Of a DNA stretch of 64,000 bases, positions 22,451 to 32,613 are shown piece after piece (within the stretch, counting starts at the first letter, position 1; the number at the start of each line of letters is the position of its first letter). Origin of the DNA: Tipula vernalis. Its lineage: Eukaryota > Arthropoda > Insecta > Diptera > Tipulidae. Location: positions 208,056,420 to 208,120,419 of the forward strand of contig OY282560.1 in NCBI GenBank assembly GCA_958295665.1, given 5' to 3'. The notes under the pieces were generated by a model that ran no database searches, was not told where the DNA came from, and saw only the letters and a program-made list of their open reading frames with translations. The translations under genes and the position numbers were made by a program.

Positions 22451-22760
22451 AATTATTATTTTTTTTGAAGTTAATGTTTCCGAAAATTGTAAGAGAATTT
22501 AATCCAGTTTCAAACTGATGAACAGGCCGCGGCGACTGAATTGATTGTACCACAATTTTTATTCTATATATACATAACGAAACATAAAACAACTTGCACA
22601 GTTCATTCTGTAAATATAGAATGAAAATTGTGGTACAATCGGTCGCGTCGCCGCGGCCTGATGAGAAGATTGATTTTTTCATAACCATAAGCTCATCAGT
22701 TCGAAACTGGATTAAAATCTCTTACAATTTTCTGAAGTATTAACTTCAAAATAAATAATT
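22451..22760. mobile_element. Foldback element with ~120-bp inverted arms and a GC-rich core
   Basis: The left arm (22,451-22,572) and right arm (22,614-22,760) are inverted copies. Matching pieces include GAAAATTGTAAGAG, TTAATCCAGTTTC, AACTGATGA, CAGGCCGCGGCGAC and GATTGTACCACAATTTT. The right arm holds an extra ~35 bp between two of these. The loop is about 40 bp. The CpG-rich GGCCGCGGCGAC is striking in this AT-rich region. The structure is that of a MITE. Confidence 0.7.
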
Positions 22761-23121
22761 AAAAAAACAACAAAATTATCTTTAGGATCGGTTGCATATT
22801 TAGTGGTTACACGAATTAAATAATTGATTCAAGGTAGAGTAGAAAAAGAAAAATTATTAAAATTAAACATATCAAATCACATCCTGAAGAATTTTTTGAG
22901 CCAGTCGTTTGGGCTGGACTTCGAATTAAATTTTGTTGAAATTTTTTTTTCCCCTCCTGAATTTTGCATTGGCGCTAATAAATTTCACACGCAGAAGTTT
23001 GAAAACGCAAAACAGGTCTAGAGAAACCTGGACGTCTGTCACTTTATTCTTACCTAGATCCTGCCTACGATGTCAAAATAAAACTGAAAGGCAATTTCTG
23101 GTGTCAGAATTTAACCTTGCC
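22761..23121. other. Non-coding spacer
   Basis: No gene was recognised; short ORFs here have low-complexity products. Confidence 0.45.
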
Positions 23122-23277
23122 CGGGGCCCGAATTCCGGATCAATGACAAATGAGAATGAGAAAAGACTTTATGTTTTATTTCGCCTACTCTAAATAAAAA
23201 TGCAACCGACTAGTTGAAATAAAAAATCAAGTCATTTCTCATTATCATTTGTCACCGAACCGGAATTCAGGCCCTGG
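23122..23277. repeat. Long hairpin, ~65-bp arms with a ~25-bp loop
   Basis: GGGGCCCGAATTCCGG ... GACAAATGAGAATGAGAAA ... GACTTTATGTTTTATTTC on the left pairs with GAAATAAAAAATCAAGTC ... TTTCTCATTATCATTTGTC ... CCGGAATTCAGGCCCTGG on the right. The match is about 85-90% by eye. It is probably a small MITE. Confidence 0.7.
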
Positions 23278-23307
23278 AGAATAATGATGTCAAGGCATAT
23301 TAAGAAT

Positions 23308-23660
23308 GATTTACATTCAAAAAATTTCGCAGATGCAGATGTCAAATCAAAAATTCGTTTTTCTTACACATAAAAAGTAAATTTAAACAAAAAATGTCAT
23401 AAACCAATGCAAATTATTGGTTTTCTTATTTATGTAACCTTATTATAGTTATTTATTCACGCATCGACGATTTTACAGAAAAAAGATGAAAGTCGACATC
23501 TGCAAAAAAAAAACAGACGAGGTTTTTTGGGTTTGTTTCTCGGGTTTCAATTGCTTTTTTAGCAAATGAATATTTTTTCTCTTTTTGTCTTTGTATTTTT
23601 TCCTATGTTGTGTTTCAATTTTTTTGCAGACGTCGATTGTCGTTGAATGTAAATCAGTCT
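23308..23660. repeat. Weak terminal inverted repeat pair
   Basis: TGATTTACATTCAA at the left recurs inverted as TTGAATGTAAATCA at 23,643-23,656, with further related words (GCAGATGTC / GACATCTGC) inside. Arms are short, so this could be chance. Confidence 0.3.
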
Positions 23661-26100
23661 TAAGACGAATAAAGTTTCCCATACCAAACTGCATAAATCC
23701 AGACTTCCCTACAACTTTATAGTCTGGAAAGGTTAAATGATTGCAGAAATTATCTTACAGTCTTATTTTTATATAGAGGTCGTAGTCTTAGTTTGAGAAA
23801 GGTCTTGCGAGTATTGTAAATCCAGATTTCCATACATCGTTTTTACGTAATTTTTGTATTCAGGTCAATATGTAGCCAAAGCAGATAAAAGTTCTGGAGC
23901 AATTTAGTTCACAAATTTGACATGTCTGAATTGATATTGTCTGCTAAAGTGGCTGATACATTAATGCAAGAAAACCATTTTATGAGTTTTTCCTGGGAGA
24001 ATGATAGAAACCATTATAAATTAGCTATAAAAAAATGCTTTATGAAAAAGCCAGCTATCCACAGAATATTATAATTATTGCAGGTAAATGCAGATAGTTT
24101 AAAATATTTTGGAAAAGTATTATGTTTTAGTATAACAGTTATTAGAACAGGGGAGTACAAAATGAAAGTGCGGAGTAAAGGAGTAAGCCCTAGACGAAAG
24201 TAGTAGATATACTTCGACAGCACTGGTTATAACTCGTGGGCAGGGAATAGTGAGGTAGTTAAACTTGCTACTAAATTAAAAGACAAAAATCCTACATAGT
24301 TACAATCAAATTTAATATATGTACATATACTATAAATTAAAATGTTCTTGAGGCAAAGAGTATGTTGGTCAAACAAAACAAAATTTAAAAAAATAGTTTA
24401 CCAACACAGTTACGACTCCACTTGCGTGGAACTGGTCCCCATTATCTATAAATATAGCTGAAATATTTGATAAGGAACAAAACCTCAATAAAAGATTCAT
24501 TTTGGAAAATTTGGAAACCTAAATTTTTATTAAATTATTACGATAACATATTGTAAATGTCTTTTAAATGTTTTGTTTTTACATTTTAAATTAATCCCAC
24601 TTTATAATTTAAATTATTTCGGTTAAACTCAGAATTTTTCATTTTTCAAATTCTACCCTAGTTACGTGCGCTAGGAAAACATTTGTTATAAAAAGTTTTC
24701 ATTTAAATTATTGTATAAGGTTGTACCGTCGAAATGTGGGATTTTTTTTATTATAGAAAGAAAGAAAATTAAGCTACAAAATTACGACGTTAATATCTCT
24801 ACAAACATAAATAACGAGTTATACAGCATACAATTTTTAAATTTCCAAACAGCAAATAATTTATCAATGCTCGACGATTGTTTCATTGGTATCGATAAGT
24901 TATGTGCTTTTGTCGGTTGTCACTAGATTTCAAGTTTTACCACAATTGGATTTAGTTTTAACTATAATGTAAGAAACATTTTAAGCCGTTCTTCCATTTC
25001 AACAATTCACTTAACACTTAAACGTAAATTTATTTTTTATACATGTGGTGCGCGAAATCTCTAATGTCATGGTCAACTACTTTTTAGGTGAGTTGAAACT
25101 CAAAAATATTCCACACACAACACGTGGTTGTAAGTACATTTTTTTACCATCTCACAACACAAAAAAAAAAAAATTTTTTACTTATTGGTTTCTTCTTCAT
25201 ATTCTTGTTTTTATCACTTCGCTCACAACTAAACAAGAGTCTACGTAATAAAGTTGGACTTGTTGATCGGTAATATTTGACGCAAACTAGTAAGTCAATT
25301 ATTAAAAATCGGTGGCTTATATGTATAAATATACTGTATGTGTAATCTCGTTCCTATGGTGTACGAAAAATTTTAATAGTAGACTAGTAGGTGGGGATGT
25401 AGTAGAAATGTTCAGTATAAAAAGTTGTGAATAAATAACTATAGTTAAGTAGTTCGGATGGTCTGAGTTTAGAAGTAAACAAAACAAAAATTTTGACTGT
25501 TGATTGTGTGATTTTTGGTTTTATTAAAGTGCCACGCGTGCGTTGGTTTATTTAATTAGTAAGTTGGCATGAGAATTAGCATCGGCACGTGTGGCATTCA
25601 GACTACATATATGATTACCTAGATTACAGAGATTGCATTAAGTTGGGTACTTTAGTGTAACTATTATAAAAAAAGTAAAAGTAATAAATTCCTATGGATA
25701 AGTTGGATATGATCTATGCGGGTTTTTGAAGATGCTGCTTATTTTGGAATATTGATAAAGATCTGCGCTTATCCAGAAATTCTCCAGTAAAATAAACACG
25801 ATAATTAAAATGAAATACTGTACACAATTTTATATTTTTTATTAATTGTTATCGCACTTCTGTTTGGTTCGGTAATTCTTATTGAATTGAATTGAGCGAG
25901 TCAATAACAACTTTAAGTAAGAATGCGATATACAGAAAGTGCCTGTTACTAACCAGCGAATATTTAAGAACTTTTCGTTTAGTTCAGCTATCACTTAACA
26001 GAGCGAAAATTAACCCGCAAACTGAAGGAAATGTCAGAATTCATCAACATTTTCACGGCATACTTTTCTTAAAAATAATAATTTGCTATTCATATTCACT
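23661..26100. other. AT-rich non-coding region
   Basis: No coding region or RNA gene was recognised. Near 25,410-25,545 a TATAAAAAG and a later TTATTAAAG give an LTR-like look, but no partner copy is seen. Confidence 0.45.
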
Positions 26101-26756
26101 GCGTTCCATTGGAAACAATTTGCTACTGCCAAGTACTTGTGAGTAGATGTTCAATGGAACGCAAATTTTTGTGACAGTAGTAAAACATAACCTCAATTTA
26201 AATAAAACTGTTAGATTTTAATAAAAAATACGTTGATCTAGTAATAATAATAAGTAATAAAACATTAAACAACAAAATAATTAAAATATTTTTACAATTT
26301 AACAATTTCGCGTCGTATCACAAACATAAACAAAATTTTTTTTGTTTTTAACCCTAATCGAACCAACATATTTTTGTTATGTCAGTAAATTCAAATTCTA
26401 ATCAAATAATTTACGAAAATTTTTTCAAAGAATGATTAGATGTCAAATACGTTCTATGGAAATGTTTCAAAATAAAATACATACAAGTTTATAACTAAAT
26501 TAACATTATTTTAAAAATCGATGCATTTATCAAACGAGCCAAAAAGGCACACCTTGGTTGGATTAGAGTTAAAAAATGACGTTTCACACAACTAAAATTG
26601 GTATAGAGCCATCTATTAGAATTTTTTAAACTAAAATCCCTCTTTCGTTAATTGTATGCGTAACTACTTCTAACAACTACACCATCACTTGTGCATGAGT
26701 AGCTGCGAGTAGATACAAGTATTTGTGAGTAGTTTCCTAACGCCAATGGAACACGC
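26101..26756. repeat. Candidate non-autonomous element bounded by CAATGGAAC-type repeats
   Basis: GCGTTCCATTGG (26,101) has an inverted copy CAATGGAACGC at 26,152-26,162 and again CCAATGGAACACGC at 26,743-26,756. ACTTGTGAGTAG / ATTTGTGAGTAG precedes both right-hand copies. The body is non-coding. The ends may be a solo hairpin plus a diverged second copy. Confidence 0.4.
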
Positions 26757-27027
26757 TTACAATTTTAATACTGTATTTGACAATTGTTACAGATTTTGTG
26801 GCCAATTTCTCAAATATTCTCCAAGAACATAATTTCGTCAACTTCTATAAGGAGTCTTACGGATTCGCTGGTTAGTCCTTTATTTAGCTATTTTGTTTAA
26901 TCAAAACAGGTTTAAACCGCCAAATTCATAAAGGTGTTTTTTGATTACTGTGATATCTATGAAAATTAAAATCGGCGATTGTAGTGACATCTCTTAATGA
27001 TTAGCCGAATTAATATTAAAATTATTG
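26757..27027. other. Non-coding spacer before Gypsy family B
   Basis: No feature was recognised. Confidence 0.4.
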
Positions 27028-27501
27028 TGACGGTGACACCTAGCATGTGATAGAATAAATTAAACCAATAGCTCAATGTTTTACTGTACTAAATGGAATT
27101 TTCCATGATAAAACAGTTCTAAATGTTTCTACACTATTCTAACTAGAAAAGTCATGAACTTTCGAGAAGTTTTGTTTGTGTATATAAAAAGGCGAACAAG
27201 ATCGAATTGTATTATTAGTATTTGGAACGCGATAGTGTAAACTTGTAAGAAGTAGTAATATTTGGTCAGCGATAGTGTAAAGATTAAAAGGAATTAAAAA
27301 GTGATTTAAAAAGGGTTTTAGTGTAAAATAAAAAGTAAAAGTGATCAGTAAAATTTGAGAATCATTTATATAAAGTGATTTTGTGAATTTTTATTGATAA
27401 ACTTGTGAAATAAATAAATTTGTTGGAGATAAATTAAATTGATTTTGTATTATTCACAATCCAGTGATACGAACCTTATTTGACAAGGCAAAAACGTAAC
27501 A
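27028..27501 (+). repeat. Gypsy family B LTR 1 (5' LTR)
   Basis: A 474-bp LTR starts TGTGACGGTGACACC and ends AAAAACGTAACA (TG...CA). It carries TATATAAAAAGG near 27,181 as a promoter and AATAAATAAA near the 3' end. It is about 90% like the copy at 29,817. ATTGGTCAGAGCGGTGGGA follows directly, in the position of a primer-binding site. Confidence 0.92.
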
Positions 27502-27544
27502 ATTGGTCAGAGCGGTGGGATTGTGAATAATAAGATAAAAGAAA

Positions 27545-28720
27545 ATGATTCTCAACGAATTAAAAGTTCCAGAATTAAAGAGAGAACTAGAGAAACGGGG
27601 TTTGGCTACTGATGGTAGTAAAGCAGCTTTTCAAGCACGACTACGTGACGCCATGGAGAAAGAAGGGTCGAACGCTGACCATCATGATTTTGGCTTTGAG
27701 GTAACGGATGCGGCAACTGTAGTGAAGACAGGAGATAAACAACCGTCGGTCGAAACAACACAACTACCATCTGGAAGTTTCGATTTGTCGCAGTTAATAG
27801 GTGCTATGAACCAGATGATGGGACAGATGAGTCTAATGAAACAATAAAACGAACGACAGCTAGGAGAAATTAAAAATCAAATGGCGCAACAAGCAGTGCA
27901 GTCAAATCTAAAAATTAAAAATGAAATGGAACAACAAAATGTGCGGCAGTTGGAGAATATAAACCAGTCAAACCAAGAAATAAAACGCCAGATGGAACAA
28001 CAAATAGAGAAAATTGAACAACCAATCCAGGAAATTGCAGATGGGCAAAAGAGAATGGATGAAAAATTTATCGAGTTATCCACTTCGCTACGTGACGAAG
28101 TAGAAAAATTGCAGGCGGAATTGCAAACTGAAAATCAACACGCTAAAAACGGAATTTAAAATGGAGATTCAACAGGTTGACCAAAAATTACAAGCGGAGG
28201 TTCAACGTCTCGGGAAAGAACTAAATGATGTCAAGGCAAGTGGAACAACGACGCAAGTGGTTCAGACCGTCAAATCAATCAAGTTAAAGCCACCAACATT
28301 CGATGGAACAACATCTTTCGTCATTTTCAAATTTCAATTTGAGACGGCAGCCAATCAAAATCATTGGAACGACGAACAAAGTGTCACGGCATTAATAGTG
28401 GCCCTCAAAGGCGAAGCAGCAGAGGCTTTACAAACCATCCCGGAACAAGAGCGCAGCAGCTATCTCGAAATTATGAAGGCGCTGGATAGGAAGTACGGCA
28501 GTGACCACTAATTTTCATCGGCAATCGAGCGATTAGTACATTTAGCACATACCAGTATATCGGCCGATTATATGGAAAGGCTAAAAATTGACGCATTCAT
28601 TGATGGCATTCGAGATCCAGAGACACGCAAGGCGGTGATGTTGTCATCTAAAGCAACGTTGGCGAAAACAGTTGCGTTTGCGTTAACGATCAAGGCTTTG
28701 TAGAACTTCACCAGACCGTC
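27545..28720 (+). pseudogene. Family B Gag with SAP-like N-terminus, coiled coil and capsid
   Basis: The ATG is 43 bases after the LTR. Residues ~1-35 (LNELKVPELKRELEKRGLAT, then GSKAAFQARLRDAM) fit a SAP helix-turn-helix DNA-binding motif. A Gln-rich coiled coil follows (27,850-28,240), interrupted by TAA at 27,845-27,847 in the same frame and a frameshift near 28,155. The capsid-like block starts at LKPPTFDGTTSFVIFKFQFE and includes VTALIVALKGEAAEALQTIP and SYLEIMKALDRKYGSDH, then a stop at 28,509. It continues in another frame with DAFIDGIRDPETRKAVML. Gag would package element RNA. It is not functional here. Confidence 0.8.
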
Positions 28721-28721
28721 A

Positions 28722-29090
28722 TTGTTTTGGCGCCAAATGAATTTAGACGCTAAATGGTACATCGAGCAGATGGTATCAAAATTTAGAAGCGGCAGGCTTA
28801 GGTGTTGGGAATGTGACAAGTTAGGTCACATCTCAATGGACTGTCGGAATGTAATAAAGGGAGAGAGAAGACAGCCACCTTTTATGCGGGCAAACGCCGA
28901 ACGGTCGGGACAAAGGTCTAGAAGTAGCGAGCTAAGATATTGGGTATGTAACAGGATTGGCCACATCTCGCGAGATTGTTTGGAAGCAAGAAGAAAACGG
29001 CACGGATCACCAACTTCTGTGGAAAGAGCACTAAGAGGAGAGCAGGAATCGGATGGACGTATGGTAACAGTCGATAAAGTGGAAAGGTAA
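28722..29090 (+). pseudogene. Family B nucleocapsid with two zinc knuckles, one damaged
   Basis: CWECDKLGHISMDC is a complete CCHC knuckle. The second, YWVCNRIGHISRDC, has Tyr in place of its first Cys and so should not fold normally. Arg-rich linkers lie between them. It is the end of Gag, directly before the protease. Confidence 0.8.
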
Positions 29091-29099
29091 GAAATCAGT

Positions 29100-29810
29100 T
29101 TGAAGGAACCGAAGCTGGCTTCGCAGTCTGGTTGCCCCATAACATTCATCCCTGTTATGAGTGTAGCACGAGCCGGAAGCAGCGTAACAATCAAGGGTGA
29201 TGTTGATGGGAGGAATTGTATCATAACGCTGGATACTGGAGCAACCCACACAATTGTCCGGGAGAAATCTTTTCGAACACGAAGTTCTGGTCGCAGATAA
29301 CGTGGACGAAGTCATTTTGGGAACGGATTTTATGAGGATGAATGGCTTTGTGTTGGATTTTGGACGAAGAATATTGAGCAGCAATAACATCAAGCTGAAA
29401 CTTAAATTTAACGGTATGGATGCGACAGTAAGGCGAGTAACAATCAGCCATTGCGAGGAGCTGCCATCGAAATCTGAAACAATTGTTGAGGAAATCAATG
29501 AACACCAGGTTAAGCAGATATTGCATAAGAATGGCCGAGTTGTGCGAAGCGGAGTGCGAGTGTCGGACGACTGGATGAAAACTCGATATGCCATAGGGGC
29601 AAATAGCCCAAAACGAAAGGCAATTGGTGTGGCTTCACAACTCGCCACAAAAGAAGTAGGATTTATCGACGAAACTGCCCTGTATGGACGGCACCGTACA
29701 GGACTAGAAAAGGACAAGGAGATAAATCGAAGGTGGTGCTTTTAGGCTGGTTTGGCCCTGTACAGAGGAGGTAATTTGGGTCCTGTTCGGGACGAACAGG
29801 CTTAGGTGAG
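29100..29810 (+). pseudogene. Family B protease fused by deletion to the pol tail
   Basis: CIITLDTGATHTIV is the aspartic protease active site (DTG). After a frame change near 29,270 the protease end follows: EVILGTDFMRMNGFVLDFG. The region ends with sequence matching the last ~50 bases of the pol end at 46,900-46,970 (including GTCCTGTTCGGGACGAACAG), directly before the 3' LTR. RT, RNase H and integrase are missing, so a deletion of several kilobases joined protease to the pol tail. GAGGGGTAG before the LTR is a likely polypurine tract. Confidence 0.8.
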
Positions 29811-29816
29811 GGGTAG

Positions 29817-30274
29817 TGTGACGGTGACATCTAGTGTGTAATAGAATAAGTTAAATTAATAGCTCAATGTTTAACTGTACTAAAATGGAATTTTCCATGA
29901 TAAAATTGTTACGTAATGTTTCTACGCTATTCTAACTGGAAAAGTCATGAACTTTCGAGAAGTTTGGTTTGCGTATATAAAAAGGCGAACGAGATCGAAT
30001 TGGAGTAGTAATATTTGGTAAGCGATAGTGTAAAGATTAAAAGGAATTAAAAAGTGACTTAAAAAGTGTTTTAGTGGAAATAAAAAGTAAAAGTGATCAG
30101 CAAAATTTGAGAATAATTTATATAAAGTGATTTTGTGAATTTTTATTGATAAACTGTGTTGTAATAAATTTTGTGAAATAAATAAATTCGTTTGGAGATA
30201 GATAGATTAAATTGATTTTGTATTATTCACAATCCAGTGATACGAACCTTAATTGACAAGGCAAAAACGTAACA
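29817..30274 (+). repeat. Gypsy family B LTR 2
   Basis: A 458-bp LTR, TGTGACGGTGACATC ... AAAACGTAACA, matching LTR 1 with scattered differences and small indels. TATATAAAAAGG is kept. It is the 3' LTR of the copy starting at 27,028 and the 5' LTR of the remnant after it. Confidence 0.92.
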
Positions 30275-30478
30275 ATTGGTGACAGCGGTGGGATTGTGAA
30301 TAATAAGATAAAGAAAATGATTCTCAACGAATTAAAAGTTCAAGAATTAAAGAGGGAAATTGGGAAACGGTGTTTGGCCACTGATGGTAGTAAAGCAGCC
30401 TTCGGTAACTAAGTTGTGCGAAGTGGAGTGCAAGTGTCGGGCGACTGGATGAAAACTCGATATGCTTATCACTTATAT
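30275..30478 (+). pseudogene. Family B internal remnant (leader, Gag start, pol scrap)
   Basis: ATTGGTGACAGCGGTGGGA is the primer-site region. The Gag start at 30,317 repeats the SAP-like ATG region of 27,545, then breaks off at about 30,403. It joins a 55-bp piece matching 29,540-29,590 (GTTGTGCGAAGTGGAGTGCA...). Two internal deletions therefore lie within 200 bases. Confidence 0.8.
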
Positions 30479-30662
30479 AATTATAAGTGAACAGTAAAAT
30501 TGTGTGAAAATTATTTAAAGTGATTTTGTAAATTATCGTTAATAAACCGTGTTGTAATAAATTTTGTGAAATAAATAAATTCGTTGGAGATAAATTAAAT
30601 TGATTTTGTATTATTCACAATCCAGTGATACGAACCTTGAGTGACAAGGGAAAAACGTAACA
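30479..30662 (+). repeat. Gypsy family B LTR 3, partial
   Basis: The last ~185 bp of the LTR, from ATAAGTGAACAGTAAAATT to AAAAACGTAACA. The 5' part of the LTR, including the promoter, is gone. Confidence 0.88.
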
Positions 30663-30778
30663 ATATGTCAAATTCATAATCAAGGTAAGTATTCTAATAT
30701 TAAATTAGTGTAAACAAATTAATAAATATAAATATTGTGATGTTTCTTGATTCGATGTTAACATTCTGTGATTCGATG
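30663..30778 (-). repeat. BEL/Pao LTR fragment, truncated
   Basis: On the minus strand, GGCCGGTGGAA (a likely polypurine tract) is followed by TGTTAACATCGAATCACAGA. The word ATGTTAACATCGAATCA occurs twice in tandem. The LTR is cut at 30,663 by the end of the Gypsy family B cluster. Confidence 0.55.
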
Positions 30779-31478
30779 TTAACATTCCACCGGCCATGAA
30801 TCGCCTGATTCATCGATAGGTAGTCTGCACAATTTGTGTATAGGTCGTTGGATGATTATGGTGGAATTGGCTATTCGTATACATACCACCCGTACATACC
30901 CGTCACTCCCTGGGTGTGGTTTTACAACCTTGCTCAGTGCCCAACATGTTGATGGTGAATTGGCCTCTGTGTGTGTTCCATTTATTTCTCTTTTGGAGTA
31001 TAGTGAGATAATCTCGATGCCACCTACTCCAAAAGCGTTGCTGCATCTGCTTTACCATTCGCCATGTAGCCTTTGAAGAAATGCTTTTATTTTCAACGTT
31101 TTTGTCCGCAATGGCCGTATAGGCTCGCCCGATTAAAAAATGTGCTGGAGTTAGACAATCGAAATCTTCTACTTGGCTTGCATCTAATGGCCTAGAATTC
31201 ATTATCGCCTCAATGTATCGTCGACTACTTTTCCCAGGTAAATTTTCGCTTGCTTTACTGCCGCCTCCCATATACCTCCCATGTGCGGTGTTTTTGGCGG
31301 GATAAACTTCCACTCAATTTTGTATTCTAGCAGTGCCGATGCTATGTCAGATGCCTTTCATTTTAAAAGCGGTAACAGCTCTCTTAAGTGTTTATTTGCT
31401 TCGACGAAGTTTGTGGCGTGGTCGGAATATATCGTATGACAGCTGAAAGGTAGTTCTGCTAACAAGCTCAATAAAACT
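30779..31478 (-). pseudogene. BEL/Pao integrase core end and C-terminus
   Basis: On the minus strand: HTIYSDHATNFVEANKHL (second Asp), a block encoding IEWKFIPPKTPHMGG (31,310-31,330), ASENLPGKSSRRYIEAIMNS with RPLDASQVEDFDCLTPAHFL, and WRMVKQMQQRFWSRWHRDYL. The tail after a frameshift has RPIHKLCRLPI, the usual BEL pol end. The order and motifs identify BEL/Pao clearly. Premature stops and frame changes are present. Confidence 0.88.
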
Positions 31479-31848
31479 ATCTCATTTAAATTTAAAAAAA
31501 ATTGTTTAATAAAACTATGTCGAAGATTTATATTTATTTATTGTAGTTTATTTATTAATTTTCGAAGACTTTATAATTTTATTTTGTTATTAGCTGATGT
31601 GAATCACATGAACAAAAAAATTGAAGTGATCAATAAGTCGATCTTATTCCTAATTACAAAAAATATGTATACAAAGCAATATAATTCAGTTTGATTTTAT
31701 AGATCTTTAAAATATATACTTAACAATGCTGCACAAAGTATATAACAATAAATCTATGCAGATATATAAAATATTAATAAACATATAATGGGATACGCAC
31801 AGAAATGAAATTCATAACTAATACGGGCGTGAACAACAGCTTCCTCTT
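31479..31848. other. AT-rich insertion in BEL integrase
   Basis: About 370 bases of AT-rich DNA with no coding separate the two integrase pieces. AATAAAACTATNTC occurs twice at its left edge (31,467 and 31,507), possibly a duplicated end. The identity is unknown. Confidence 0.5.
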
Positions 31849-32609
31849 CTTGAAGTGAGACGTGTCAGTCTTCCGAGGAAAGCTTCAGTTGTGAGGTCGC
31901 ATATGGTATACCGTTTCTATATGCACTGCCTTTGTGCTTAAGCACACAAATATACGGACGTACATCTTCATGAGTATCTGACCTCTTCTTCTTGTTGGTT
32001 GAACTTTGAATGGTTCACAATAATCGACGCCGATATTATGAAACGGATGATTCAACTGGACTCTTTCTGCTGACTTTCCAATTTCGGATTATGCTTGATG
32101 CACTTGATGCAGTTATGAACAACTACTCTGGATAGTACTTCGGCTTTGATGATCCAGTTAGACTTATTAGATTACTTTGTCGCGGTAAGTGTCGGTTATT
32201 TCGAAGGGCAACCAATTCAGTGGAAAAATCGGATTGTTGTATGTTTCTTATTACACTCATCTCGGCTGTTAAAATTTCTTCTCTACATGATGTCTCTCTA
32301 AAGCCTAATAAGGGCCAGTACCTTGGCCATCTTGTGAAAACTGGAGTACCGACTTATGAAATTATCCATATCACTATTTGTCAGTGCTACAAATGCGTCA
32401 ACTTTTGGTGTTCGTAACTCTTCCGTGGTTGTTTCTCCTTCATGCACTAATTGAACCCTTTTCAAGTGTTCTTTATCAGTTAGCTAATAGGATCCGCGCC
32501 ACCATAACTTATTTTGAGATAATTCACTAACATTGATACAACGAGAAGCGATATCGGCAGGATTGTTCTTCGATTTTACATGGCACCAGTATTCCCTCTT
32601 ATATTTTTG
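31849..32609 (-). pseudogene. BEL/Pao RNase H end and integrase N-terminal part
   Basis: From 32,609 down: YKREYWCHVKSKNNPADIAS is the RNase H end. INVSELSQNKLWWRGS, then VVHNCIKCIKHNPKLE (the CxxC of the zinc-binding domain) and a block encoding a degraded GVDYxGPF-type first-Asp region. It ends with LTTEAFLGRLTRL before the AT-rich insertion. Several stops are present. Confidence 0.8.
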
Positions 32610-32613
32610 GACT
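32610..32613 (+). repeat. 4-bp target duplication of the outer solo LTR (left)
   Basis: GACT here is repeated at 33,752-33,755, exactly flanking a TG...CA insertion. Confidence 0.65.

Noticed and set aside
25400..25560. Possible LTR with TATAAAAAG and AATAAA-like words
   Set aside because: No second copy, no TG...CA ends and no target duplication.
29031..29717. Minus-strand 228-codon ORF
   Set aside because: It is antisense to the family B protease region; no domain is seen.
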